Notes under the pieces: model-generated | Databases searched by the model: none | What the model saw: the letters and a program-made list of their open reading frames with translations, nothing else | Told to the model about the DNA's origin: nothing | From: Tetraselmis striata | Lineage: Eukaryota; Chlorophyta; Chlorodendrophyceae; Chlorodendrales; Chlorodendraceae | NCBI GenBank assembly: GCA_006384855.1 | Contig: VCJN01000486.1 | Location: forward strand, 62,001-126,000 | Length of the DNA stretch: 64,000 nucleotides | Direction: 5' to 3' | Translations under genes and position numbers: made by a program | Shown: in pieces, positions 12,205-22,940 of the stretch | Layout: each line of letters opens with the position of its first letter | Numbering within the stretch: position 1 is the first letter of the stretch

Positions 12205-12286
12205 ACGGCTTCGGATGATCGATGTCCTGCTCCATAAGGAGGTCGTGGAACTCGCCGCTGAACTCAGTACCGCCGTCGGTACACAC
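12205..12286 (-). mobile_element. Integrase catalytic fragment (TDGGTEF)
   Basis: The minus strand reads VCTDGGTEFSGEFHDLL and MEQDIDH, the second catalytic Asp region of an rve integrase. Its upstream coding continues at 13605-13650 (RLLSSKVAITR), on the far side of a hAT insertion; its downstream part is found near 10815. Confidence 0.75.
12279..12286. repeat. Left target-site duplication of the hAT insertion (diverged)
   Basis: GTACACAC here versus GTATCTAC at 13597-13604; 5 of 8 positions agree. Eight base pairs is the hAT duplication length. Confidence 0.5.
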
Positions 12287-13596
12287 CAGGGTTGGGCTGC
12301 AGTCCACTTTTGAATACTGCAGGCTGCAGTGCAGTGCAGTAGGCTGCAGTGCAGGCTGCAGTACTGCAGCCTGCAGTGCAGGCTGCAGTGCAGGCTGCAG
12401 TAGCACTGCATTTGCTGATTTTAGGGAAGGGAAGGGCGGGACAGTGAAGGGCAAAGGGGCTGCCATGGCGGATGCAGAGGGGCAGCAATCGTGGTGGAAG
12501 TTGTATTACATCATTAAATTGCCTACAGAGGGGAAAAGCCTACTGTGTGTACATTTGTGTGTGTCCAACGATGATGCTGTCCCCACGCATGCATAGTGAA
12601 ACATGCGTAAAAAAGCATGATGGCATAAAAACCCTCTAATCCCCCGCCTCCTCATCCGCTGGCGCTGCCTCCTCATACTGCTCCAGCATGGACTCCACCG
12701 CTTCCCATTGAATGCGGCTGGCCTCCCCCTCGCCCTCGCCATCAAGGACTTGGCTGGCCAGCCAATCCTCCCCGCATGGCTTGAGTAGATCCGCCGCCAC
12801 GGCGCTGAAAGCAGCCTCCCCGTAGTACGACGCCAGTAGCTCCTTGACCTTGGCATCCAAATCCAGATTCTTCTGAATAAAGACGCAGGCACCCATGTTA
12901 TCCAGGTTCATTCTATTTCTTAAGTGCATGGTGACAAGGCGTGGGGGCCCTCGTGGGGCAGTGAACCGTGTAGGCCGCCCGTGTCGGCTAAGTGGCACAA
13001 CCAACAACACAGGACGTTCGACTTCCTACTCTCGTCGGGCGGTAGGCTAGTGTCATGCGGCACGAAAAAAGACCAGACGGCACGGCTGTTCTCGCACTGG
13101 GTGCCGCCCCAGCAGCCGGCTGTGGCACTCGTGCTGACCTGTTGGCTGCAGTGCTGGCCGCTGCGGCGCCGGTGCTGTCCGCTGCCATCGCCTCGTCCGC
13201 CATCGCTGCTGCGCCTTGCTCCGCGGCAGACTGGTATCCCTCCATGTAATTGACGAAGAGTGACGAGAGGAGGATGAGCACGGTGAGCGTAAAGTGAGGA
13301 TAGGTTCGGCTGGTGTGTGTGGTCTACTGGTATGTGCCCCGATGCGGCGACGTGTGATGGTACTGTACAAGCGAGTACGGTGCTATCCGCGGCGCTCGGA
13401 CCGCCGGAACTGTCGCCATATGGCTTGTTATCATTGGCGGGCGCCATCGAAACGCTATCCAGTGATATTTGGGGCTGTTTGGGTTACTGCACTGCAGTCC
13501 CTTTTCGGGAAGTACTGCAGGCTGCAGTGCAGTAGGCTAACTGCAGGCTGCAGTTTCTGCAGTCTGCAGTGCACTCGATACTGCAGCCCAACCCTG
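12287..13596 (-). mobile_element. hAT DNA transposon, internally deleted, inserted in an integrase gene
   Basis: Both ends carry the perfect 17-bp inverted repeat CAGGGTTGGGCTGCAGT; CAGGG starts are typical of hAT elements. Subterminal CTGCAG/TGCAG repeats occupy 12318-12402 and 13490-13585. Inside, on the minus strand, a BED-finger start is visible near 13100-12960 (AVWSFFV, then CCWLC). Further on, about 12945-12650, comes a hAT C-terminal dimerisation-like end (HLRNRMNLDNMGACVFIQKN). The catalytic middle of a transposase (normally 500-700 residues) is missing, so this is a non-autonomous deletion derivative. An Ala-rich N-terminal part precedes the BED region. Flanking 8-mers match at 5 of 8. 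Confidence 0.78.
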
Positions 13597-13855
13597 GTAT
13601 CTACCGTGTAATCGCCACTTTACTGCTCAGTAGTCGCAATGACGTGCCCGGCTTGCCCGCGTTTCGTAATATGCTACTAGTAGCATCATGTGCCATCCCC
13701 ATAGTACATTGGCTCTACATCGCGCTTCGCGCGTGTACGCGTAATCCCTCCGGATTTCGCCACACTGTACTTTAACGCCTCACAAGCTCCGTGACGACGC
13801 CACGGCCAGCGGTACCGTAGGTCTCAGCAAGCCGGCCAACAGGCGCGCGGACACT

Positions 13856-14080
13856 TTACCATGCGCACCATGTCCGTCTCACCATGGTGAGGCTGCCTTC
13901 GGGCGGCCGGTCGTGCCGCCAGGTCGAGGCATCTCGTAGTTGCCTGCGGGCAACGTCAACATGCCAGCGCCTTATCCCCGCTACGTGTGGAGGGACAACA
14001 TCTTGTGGTATATACACAAAGCCGGCAAATGAAGCCGAGAGGTACCACCACCCAGCGAGCGGGACCCCATGATTATGGAT
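13856..14080. other. Short segment between element fragments
   Basis: Nothing recognised; it sits between the hAT insertion and the H2C2 finger and is presumably decayed retroelement. Confidence 0.3.
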
Positions 14081-14225
14081 GTGCATGTCAAGATGGGCCA
14101 CTTGGGGCGAGATCGGCTGCTTAGTGTGACCACCGCTTCATATTTCTGGTTGAGGATGGTGGAAGATGTTGCCCGAGTCAAGAAGGCGTGTCCGGACTGC
14201 GATCAGCTGTCCGACAGCTTGAGCG
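14080..14225 (+). mobile_element. Integrase zinc-binding (H2C2) fragment
   Basis: Plus-strand frame reads VHVKMGHLGRDRLLSV, then ASYFWLRMVEDVARVKKACPDCD. His-x4-His and Cys-x2-Cys with the G-R-x-R and F-W landmarks are those of retroviral-type integrase N-terminal fingers. It is on the opposite strand from the integrase pieces on either side, so it derives from another element or an inversion. Confidence 0.75.
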
Positions 14226-15260
14226 AAGCCGTTGAGCTGTAAGGTCTTCGGCTCCGCGCCGTCGGCCGCCCTCAGGTTCGCTAGCTTCCCGCACTGCTCC
14301 TTGGTTGCGTGGCCCGCGTCCTTGCTGCACATCATGCACGACTTGTGATCCGGCTTCTTGGTCTCCTCGCGCACTCTGATGTGCTCGCGGGGGTAGGCTG
14401 CTGGCATGGCCGTGTCCGGGCGGAGATCAGGGTGGGCCTTCCAACAACGCTTGGCGAGGTGGCCCTTCTTGCCGCACTACTCAGAGAGCACGTCTTGTTC
14501 CACTGAGGGCAATCGCTCATATATAAGTTTTCGACCCACAACCATAGCAGACCGTTTCGTTGACGTGGCCGCCGCCCTCACCGGCGCCACCACCACCGCA
14601 GGCGTAGGCGCTCCTTTCCACGCGGCCGCCGCCACGATCACGGCCGTCGCATACGCGGCCACCACCACCGCCGTCGCGGCCATTTCCATACACGGCCGCC
14701 GCGCTCCTTGCAATCGAAACCTCCGCCTCCACCTACCGCCGCCTCCGGTCAGAACGCGAGATAGAGTGGGCACGAGTGTGCACGCCCCTGCGCTTTTGCT
14801 TGTAAAGCCACTCATACATCCCCCATGTTCTGTCCACTTGAATGTACGACACGTAGTCGGTCAGCGGTTCCTGCGCGTACGCAATGCGCTTGTTGAATCG
14901 GGTTTTGCCCCACGCCCGCGCGATGAACTTTACGACATTGACGCGCGATATCTCCACGCACGATACGCGTCGTCTCCTCCGTGATCATGTTCGTGACCTT
15001 GGTGTGCGTTTGCAACATGTTGCGTAAGTCATGCACCGTCTCACCACGAGCGATGGCAGTCCACCTACCGCCCCGAGTGCTGCTCGATATGTTTGGCGAT
15101 TGGCGATGCTAGCTAGCTCCTCCCACATGCCGTCCAGCAACCGACGATAGTACGCCAGCCGCTCCTCGCCCTGAAGCCTCCGTGATATCCCTGAGTCCTC
15201 TATCTTGATGCCTCGGCTGACGCGCGTTGTCCCCAAATGACATGAGGTACACCTGCCCAC
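14226..15260 (-). mobile_element. gag-like remnant with CCHC zinc knuckle
   Basis: Minus strand, with frameshifts. A capsid-like helical part (GEERLAYYRRLLDGMWEEL) comes first, then a long Gly/Arg-rich linker (about 14700-14560), then a zinc knuckle near 14480 (CGKKGHLAKRC) and a second Cys/His cluster near 14345 (CMMCSKDAGH). This order is that of a retrotransposon Gag nucleocapsid. Frame breaks show decay. Protease and reverse transcriptase were not found next to it. Confidence 0.6.
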
Positions 15261-17420
15261 AAAATTCTTGCCCCCTTGTCAAGCATCAATTGTACATTAG
15301 CCCATTATGAGCCCTCACCTTCGTTTCCGGCCGCGCCCTTCCATGTGTCATACGTGAACACGACATCATGCGTGGGGGGAGCCCAAAGTGGCGTTTGTTG
15401 GGCTCTCGTTGTAAATGCCATACGTGTGCGTGTCATTAATTGTTTAGGGTTAGTAATGAATTTGAGAACCCAATGTCACAAGGGCGCGAATTCTTATATC
15501 GCACGTATATTCGCTCTATCTGTACGAATGCACGCCAAGAGTTAGCTCTACCATCGTAGAGCACATTCACAAAGGCGCGCTCTCCCCACCGTCGGCATGC
15601 AAGCATGTCAGTAGTTCCCGCAATACAGCCAATACTGCGAGAAAGGCTTGCTCAAAAGCCTGCCCACCAACAACTGTTGTCCGCATTCAATGCGCCCTTG
15701 GTAGAGCAGGGCTTCAGCCCATACTGCGCAGAGGTGCAGCCCTCGAGTCAACGGCTGGGTCCATATGGCGGTCACCTGCTAGGGAATCGTCTAGGGTATG
15801 TGGTAGGGCTGGCCATCAATGCGCTCCCATATTCTGCTGTTGGGCTGCGCCTAGCGGACCCCCTAAGCGGGGAAAACCCGCCCGCACGGGGCGAGCACAT
15901 CGCCTTTTTATCGGGATGCAGGTCGCGCGGTCAGTCACTGTACTAGGGTTTGTAGGAGAACCTAAAATTATTTGCATCGGGCCCCCCCCTGCCCCCTCGG
16001 TTATATTTCCACCGAGGGCCCCGGCAGGGTTCGAACCTGCGCAAAGCGGAATCACGAGCGTAACAGGCAGCCCCCCCCCTCCGCCACCTATCATATCTCA
16101 AGCCGCTGATGAATATTCTAATTATATCATAAAAATGCGCCACTGTACCACTCGGCGGTCGGCGCCGCCGGTGCTGACGTGGCGATATGGACAGATACGT
16201 ACATGTCAAGACTTTCGAGGAGGACTATACTTCGGTTGGATGAGCTTGTGTAACACGCGAACCTCGTGAAACTTGTTGAACGCTCGGCTGCGGCCGTAAG
16301 GCTGCTGCTGCTTCTCCTCCACGCACAGTCCGTGGAGTTCTTCCACGTCTCGAAGGTCCATTCCGCGGTAGTGGCCTTCTTGCGGCTCGCCTAGAGCTTC
16401 CCGTCGAGGTTCTCGCCTCTACGCGGCTCCGCCTCGTCAACATTGATGACGACGCACGTCGTTTGCCCCGTGCACATGTCTGTACATGTTGTCTCGCCTC
16501 GGATTCCGCGTCGTCGGCAGCGGGGAAAAGTAGTATTCGCACCCGTCGTCTCCATTGTCCTCCGAATCGCAGTTGTTGTCAAAACGCGGCTCCGCGTGTC
16601 GTGACCCTCGCTCTCATGATGCACCACCATATCGTAAGCGCAAACGCCCTCCACCTACTCCTCCACGGCCGCCTCAATTTGCTAATTTTCTTCCCGCTCG
16701 TCTAGTGCTGGATCGAGGACCTCTTGTCGGCACCTCTTGGAGCTCTCACACCCTCCGGAAGGGCGCGGCCTCATCTGTTGTCAACGCCGCCATCGGTGTT
16801 TCACTGCCTCACATCCGCTACATGGGCGGCTGAGCTCGTAAATCCGACGTCGTCCTTGACTACATCGACCCCAACATTCTCCAATCCTCTGGCGCATGGG
16901 TCTTTTTTGTCCACATCGCGCCTCTTTGGCATCTTCACCTCCTCCAATTTCAACATTCCCCCGCAGCGGTGGCTCTACTACCGGCGACTCCTACGTGACC
17001 TGACGCTACCCCTGCTTCGTCAATCCACCACTCGTCCCTCTCTTAGCTCTTCCCCGGGAAAATCAGACTCAACTTTGAAATATTCAAAACTAGATTGTTG
17101 GATTTCCTCCTGTCCCCAACCGCGTTTTAGCTGCGTGTCTTGCCGGAGCTCTTCGGGCTATTCTTTTTCGCCCCCGGGACATGCTTGTACGGGCTACTTT
17201 TATTCCACCTATCGCTATGCCCCTTTGTGTACTAAACGAGCAGACATAAATAGCAGCCGTAACAGCTGAGCCTGCCATCTTCCAGTTTCGCTGTGTTTCA
17301 ACCTTGGGGTACCGGGTACTTAGTTTTCCCTCGGTCCCTCCACGGTGTCACTGTCTCACTGACGAACCTCTGTGATGCCAATTTCGGCTCTTGAACAGGT
17401 AAATAGGCTGCGCGAGCATT
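15261..17420. other. Probable repeat DNA, no gene supported
   Basis: Open frames on both strands lack domains. The stretch 16724-17269 stays open on the plus strand but its composition is Ser/Pro-rich without motifs. A tRNA-like relic sits at 16010-16100. Confidence 0.35.
16010..16100 (-). ncRNA. tRNA-like relic (T-arm only) or SINE-type head
   Basis: Minus strand contains a perfect T-arm, GCAGG-TTCGAAC-CCTGC, followed by CGGGGCC as a possible 3' acceptor strand. Upstream, GGTGGCGGAG resembles a D-arm but a G run interrupts it, and no 5' strand complementary to CGGGGCC was found. A functional tRNA is therefore unlikely. Confidence 0.3.
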
Positions 17421-17454
17421 TTGGCAAAACCAGACTCGAAACCGTGCACTTCAA

Positions 17455-17620
17455 GAAGATCTAAGGGTTTCACTGGTGCCAGTCCTGTCCCGGGGGCGAA
17501 AAAAAACAATCTACGAGTTTTTAACCCTGATATCGACGATGCTGTGCTGGGCGCGGACGGGTTTATTTTTTCGGGAACATTCCGGGCGCGCTCGCCTGGG
17601 CCGTCTCCCCCGAGACTGCT
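17455..17620 (+). repeat. Dispersed repeat family B, copy 1
   Basis: Contains AGGGTTTCACTG, then CCTGTCCCGGGGGCGAAAA, then CCCCCGAGACT. The same words in the same order occur at 32005-32125, and the middle word recurs near 23631 and 47873. Confidence 0.6.
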
Positions 17621-17726
17621 AGGCGCCTCGCGCTTGTCCGGCAAGAGCCGAGCCAAGTGAAGGGGCGGCCGGGCGGAGCGAGTCAGGCCAGAACGAGAGG
17701 AGTCAGGGCACGCCCAAAAGCACGCA

Positions 17727-17768
17727 GCAGCAGCAGCAGCAGCGGCGGCGGCGGCAGGCAGGCAGGCA
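17727..17768 (+). repeat. CAG/CGG/CAGG short tandem repeats
   Basis: About six CAG units, then CGG units, then three CAGG units, upstream of the CDK gene. In one frame this gives poly-Ser/poly-Gly. That frame stays open to a strong GTGAGT donor at 18052 but has no ATG. Confidence 0.85.
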
Positions 17769-18220
17769 TCACGCCACCAGTGCATGCAGGTGCGAGCACT
17801 GCTGGGCGCGCTGCTGCGTTGACACAGCGCGTGGCGGAGTCGCTAGCGCCTGCGGCTCCCACGCCCCCCGCCGAGCACACGCAGTGGACACCCACTGGCA
17901 CCAGGTGGCGCCCGAGGAGCGCGCGGCCAGCGAAAAACTCCACGGCCGCGGTTCGTTACGGGGAGCAGGTTACCGCTTCCACCGACTGGCCCTATATCGC
18001 TTCCGGGCGCTCGGGACAGGCTGGCCAGAGGCGCAACTGCAGCTCGAGGGGGTGAGTCAGGTTGCACTGCCCACGCGGCGAGGTTTTGGGCCGCCCTGCC
18101 AGGCCTGCGCCTTGTTCCGACCTCAAGGACGTGCGCTTCGGCACGTGTGCGGCTGGCAGCAGCCGCAAGTTTAAGAGGTGGCCTGCGCTTTACGCTCGCG
18201 CTGCAGCGAAGCTTGCTCCA

Positions 18221-20887
18221 ATGCCTGCGGACCCGGCCGCTTCTCAGCGGGAGGCCGCCCCAGCGGATGGAGGCAACCCGCCTGAGCGCGGGGCCCCACC
18301 AGTGCGCCCCGCCCCACCCGCTTCCAACGGCAGGCCAGCGCCTGGGACGCCCAGGGCAGAGCAGTCACGGGATGACGAGCGCAAGGTGCAGCCGGCCAAG
18401 GCGAACGAGGGCAAGGGCAGCTGCGAGGTGTGCGAGGACGCCTACACCATCATCGAGGCCATCGGCGGCGGGACGTACGGGGACGTGTTCAAGGCCAGGC
18501 CGAAGGAGGCGGGTCCGGGCGCCGCGCTGGTGGCCCTCAAGATGCTGAAGCTGGACGAGAAGACCGAAGGCGAGGGGATGCCCATCACCGCGATCCGCGA
18601 GATCCACATCCTGCGGCAGCTGGACCATGAGAACGTGGTGAAGCTGATGGAGGTGGTGGTTTCTAACCCGCGCGGCCTCGAGCCGGGGCGGATCTACATG
18701 GTGTTCGAGTACATGGAGCACGACCTGACAGGCATGCTGGAGAACATGTCTTCCCGGCTGAAGCCCGCGGAGGTCAAGTGCATCCTGAAGCAGCTCCTGC
18801 ACGGCCTGCACTACTGCCACTCCCACAACGTCCTGCACCGGGACCTCAAGCCCGCCAACCTGCTGCTGAGCAGGGACGGCGTGCTCAAGCTGGCGGACTA
18901 CGGCCTCGCGCGCATCCTGAGCTCCAACAGCCTGCGCAACTACACCAACAAGGTGGTCACGCTGTGGTACCGCGCCCCGGAGCTGCTCCTGGGCGCCGCG
19001 CGCTACAACGGAGAGATTGACGTCTGGTCCGTGGGCTGCATCTTTGCCGAGATTCTGTCCGCATCGGAGCAAGACCCAGCGCAGCTGGGACAGATCAAGC
19101 AGTACAAGATCGGCAAGCCCATCTTCCCAGGAGAGAAGGAGGAGGAGCAGCTCAACTTCATCTTTTACGTCCAGGGCTATCCAACAGGTGGCGCCCCAAC
19201 CAGCCCTTCGCCTGCCCTGCCTGCTCAGCCCTCGCCCGCTCCCAAAATCAGAGCAGGGGGGGGGGGGGGGGGGGGGGGGGCTTCTCCCCGCTGCCCTGAA
19301 AGCCGCCTCCCGGGCGGCGCAGACTCATGCATGTGCACGCGGCCGCCGCATGCGCAGAGAGCACCTGGCCCGGCGTGGCGCAGCTCCCGCACTACAGCAA
19401 GCTCAAGCAGCAGAACAAGCCGAAATGCGGGCTGGTTGAGTGGCTCAAGAAGCTGGGCTACGTGACGCAGGACGAGCTGGTGCCTGCGGCCCGGCCCACC
19501 GTAGAACTGAATGAATTGGATCCGCGGTTCCCCGAAATGATCATCTGTTTTGCAGCGTCGAGGCGGGTCGTCCGTGCAGGTTTGGCGGTGTTTTCCAATG
19601 AGTTCCGAGATCGGCAAAGTTTTGTACTCTTTCCGAGGGCCTCAGAAACAGTGATATACAGTGTACCCAAAGCTCGGTTGTAGTGTGTGGGGGCGTGTGG
19701 GAGGTCGGACCCAGGGGGGTAGGGGGGACAGCGACAAGAGTTGCGTCCCCCTGAGCGCCGTAGCCGCTGCCTATCCGCAGGCAGTGGACCTTCTCAGCAA
19801 GATGCTGACGCTGGACCCCAAGCAGCGCATCTCGGCGATCGACGCCCTGGGGCACGAGTACTTTTGGTCCGACCCGATGCCCTGCAAGCCGGAGGAGCTG
19901 CCCAAGGTGCGGGCGTCCATGGTGGTGGCGTCCCACCAGAAGCGCATGAGCGCGCAGCAGCAGCACGAGGCCAAGGCGGCAGCGGCCGACAAGGGCAAGC
20001 CGCGAGCCGGCGCGCCCGAGCAGCAGCACCCTGCGGGGCGCAACGCACGGCCCCCTCCCAACGCTCCCCCGGGCAAGCCCGGCCGTGGACAAGGCGGGCA
20101 TGGCGGCGGTCCGCGGGGGCACGGTGCGCAGCAGCACCCGCGCGGGCCCGGCCCGGCAGGCCAGGCGCCGCGGGACGCGGAGCAGGACGCCAAGCGTCGG
20201 AGGATGGAGCATGGGCACGAACCGGGCAGGGGCCGGGAGCCCGTGCCGCCGTCGTGGCGGGGCGACGGGTACAACGCGCACCGGGACGCGCGGGGGGGCA
20301 GCTCGGAGCGCGGGCGGGCGCCCCCGCACCACCACCACCACCACAACCCCTCCCACCATGCGCCCAGCCACTCCTCAGGTGAATGCCTCCCCTCAGAGCT
20401 GTGTTTGCGCGGGGCTGGTGTCAGGATTGGGTGTGGGCAGGATTAGCGTGCCCCACGTGCCACGTATCACGTTCAAGTATACGCTTTGCGGTGCAAGTCC
20501 ACTTCTATTAGTGTTTGGCCCCCCACACTTGCAGTCTGGGTCATGGGCCAGGCAATACATGTGCCCAGAGGATGAGCGAATGTGCGACGGGGCGCCATGT
20601 CCCTCTCACCGCTCCGTGCAGACAACCCGCGTCACTACGGCGGCCCTGACCGGCACAGCGCGGGAGCCGGCGGCTCTGACAGGCACGCCGGCGGGCGAGA
20701 GCCCTATGGGGCCGGCCGTCCCCCCTCGTACCCGCCCAACCGCCCGCCGGTACCTGGGTACGGCGCCGCCCGCCAAGGGGGGCCGCTGCCCCCGGTCCTG
20801 CCCAGCCGGGCAGACGCTGAAAAGGATAAGAAGCCCGTCCCCGCTCCCAAGGCGGCGGTGCCATCCTGGCAGTCTGCGCGCAGATGA
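18221..20887 (+). CDS. Cyclin-dependent kinase, CDK9/CDKC (PITAIRE) type
   Basis: Ser/Thr kinase of the group that phosphorylates the RNA polymerase II tail (by homology). Exons: 18221-19187, 19358-19479, 19781-20378, 20622-20887; together 651 codons in frame. Order: Ala/Pro-rich leader, G-loop IGGGTYGDVF, Lys in VALKML, cyclin-binding helix PITAIRE, HRDLKPANLLL, DYGLAR, activation segment TNKVVTLWYRAPELLLG, DVWSVGCIFAE, end of lobe LLSKMLTLDPKQRIS and HEYFW. The C-terminal tail is Gln/Gly/Pro/His-rich and disordered, as in CDK12/CDK13/CDKC. The magnesium-binding DFG is DYG here. The second intron has two possible donors (19462 or 19480), both in phase. Intron 1 holds a 25-nt G run. ATG 18221 is the first in-frame Met; an upstream exon ending at a GTGAGT donor (18052) and an acceptor at 18159 would also keep frame, so the N-terminus is uncertain. 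A cyclin partner is not in the window. Confidence 0.88.
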
Positions 20888-21182
20888 ATAGACACTTGTC
20901 GTGAAGGATAAATCTACTTTGTGACTGATTCCCATTCCACGGAGGTTCCACCTCACACCAGCGCGTCCTACCCGCAGCTGAGCCCACCCACCCATTCCGT
21001 CGCGTGCACCAGTTATGCTTTTTCTGCAACCATGTGGCACAGCATCCTATTGAGCAAAATCCAGGAGGCAGGTACTTATTACAGAACATCTTCAACAGTT
21101 GCAAGCATGAGAGGAGTAACTCCGCTGGGTTACAGCTTTTTGATAATGAGATGGCGGCGAGGACTGGGACATGCTGGGCGGC
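20888..21182. other. Convergent 3' intergenic region
   Basis: The 295 bp between two convergent stop codons. TTACA near 21131 is TGTAA on the minus strand, a candidate poly(A) signal for the metallo-hydrolase gene. Confidence 0.5.
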
Positions 21183-22940
21183 TCAGATGTCCACTCGCAT
21201 TGGCACGAGGGGTACGGGGATGGCTGTCTTGACGCCGTGCACGCCCCTCTTTCGCAGAAGCTCCGGCAGCTCTGCCACACTCCCCCTAGCAGTTCGTCAC
21301 AGAGTCAACCGTGAGAAAGCCAGATATGTAATAAATGAGGCAGTGTACGACATGGCTCCAACGCCCGCATTTTCGCTCTGACGGCCCCCTCAGAGCCGCC
21401 CGCGATGAAAACAGAGGGGGGATTGGATACCTGCTGCTAACGGCTTGGGACAGCGGTCCTTCCTGCTCAATGTCGCCATTCAACAGCGGGACGATGACGG
21501 AGGGGCGCAGGATCCGAGCAAGCTCCGCGATGCCATCATACCTTCTCAGCGCACGCAGGACATGCGCTCTCAGACACTTCCCTGGCTGTGGGGTTCAGCC
21601 GTAGGCACAAGCAAGGAGCACCGGCATCAATCCGTGTGGTGGGGTGGCGCACCCCTTCACGAGCGGAAAGCCTGCGATGTCAACAGATACGACAGGAGAT
21701 ACCACAACGTCCACAGTGCCGATGCGGCGGATGTCGAAGAAATCGTAGTCACAGTGCGGCTCGTAGTACAGTGAGATGCCGCCTGGGACAGTTTCCCGTA
21801 CCACAAATGCCGCCTCTCTGGTGGACCACGGCGGTCCTGCGCGTGTCACACCATCAGTGCAGAATTGGAGCGAATGCTGAGAGAGCAGGTTGTCCATATC
21901 CTTGCGACATTGGTCAGCGATTGAGAGGGGGCAGCATCAGGGACCAGGGCAGCTTGTGGCAATGTCTGCATACCTACTAATGCGCCAGCTGCTGCGGTGA
22001 TACTGATCTTCCCACCGCACATCTCGCACGACTCCCCAGCACCCAGGCTGCGCAAGCACACGCAGTCTGTCATGCACCATCGTTATATGCATAGCCATCT
22101 GTGCGAATCATCCAGCAGGCCGTGGGCTGCTTGTGGCTTAGCAGCAGCAACTACCTGATGACGGTCTTAAAATTGAGTTTCCTGCAGACCTCAGCTGCAC
22201 TTGGCGAGCATACAACTGGCAGGTTCTTATCCAGCTGCTTGAGGGTGGGGCGGTGCGCATGGTCCTCCAGCCCCTGTTGTCCGAGTTTGCAACATACACA
22301 TCAGCGCCAGATCGGCATCCAACCTGCGCCCTCGCCAGCCCCGATCCAGGATATTGCCACGGCAGAGGTAAGAAGAAAGTCGACGTCACCCCCAAGTCCC
22401 CCCTATCCCCACCTGAGAAATGAGAAGAAAGTCGACATCCGAAGTGAGATCTGACACACTGCCAGGCAGATTCGTCTGTTTCACTCCTTTGTAGAGCCAA
22501 TCCTGATCCGCGAAGGTGAGGTCGCCCACCAGCCACGGGTCCACCAGCATATTTACCCCTGCAAAAGATTGGGCGATCCAACAGTGGTCAAATACTACGT
22601 TCGTAGCGAAATCTCGGATCCGGGGATCAACGGGCCAGCAGCTCTGAATATCGAAGCATGCAGCAGGCTGTCCGCCTCCTACTCCATAAGCAGGCTGTCT
22701 GCCTCGTACCCCGTACCTGCCCGGTCGAACCTCACGCCCCAGCTGTTTCCCTCGTACGCTGTGTAAGTTAGGCTCTTCTGACTCGTCGCGGTCGGATTCT
22801 GTGTGGAGGCGTCACCGGCTGCGGCAGAGGTGGCGCTGGCACGTCGCGCGGACGGAGAGAGGTGATTCCTGGGTAGCAGGAGACGGTTTCCAACGCTCAG
22901 CAGTCAGCAGCCTGCGACGCCAACCAGTTGCGGAAACCAT
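21183..22940 (-). CDS. Metallo-beta-lactamase-fold hydrolase-like protein, plant/plastid type
   Basis: Resembles the metallo-hydrolase/oxidoreductase superfamily proteins of plants, whose reaction is not established. Minus-strand exons: ~22860-22717, 22558-22413, 22273-22155, 22047-21974, 21836-21653, 21544-21431, 21285-21183; all junctions are GT-AG and all phases agree. Landmarks in order: LTYTAYEGNSWGVRFD, NMLVDPWLVGDLTFADQDWL, DVDFLLISQ joined to GLEDHAHRPTLKQL, VVCSPSAAEVCRKL, GGKISITAAAGALVG joined to PPWSTREAAFVV, ISLYYEPHCDYDFFD, VDVVVSPVVSVDIAGFPLV, LARILRPSVIVPLLNG, and a last strand ending IPVPLVPMRVDI. The classical HxHxDH metal motif is reduced to DHAH, as in plant members. An ATG at 22940 opens a basic, Ser/Ala-containing leader like a transit peptide but in another frame; a small intron or base error must connect it, so the first ~25 codons are unresolved. 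Confidence 0.85.

Noticed and set aside
17657..18051. Upstream exon as the start of the CDK protein
   Set aside because: Phase and donor fit, but the frame has no ATG; retained only as a possible internal or 5' exon, and the ATG at 18221 was used.
22101..22454. Plus-strand coding that looked plausible (LIQLLEGGAVRMVLQPLLSE, ending at a GTAAGA)
   Set aside because: The opposite strand gives a complete, phase-consistent seven-exon metallo-hydrolase gene across the same bases.
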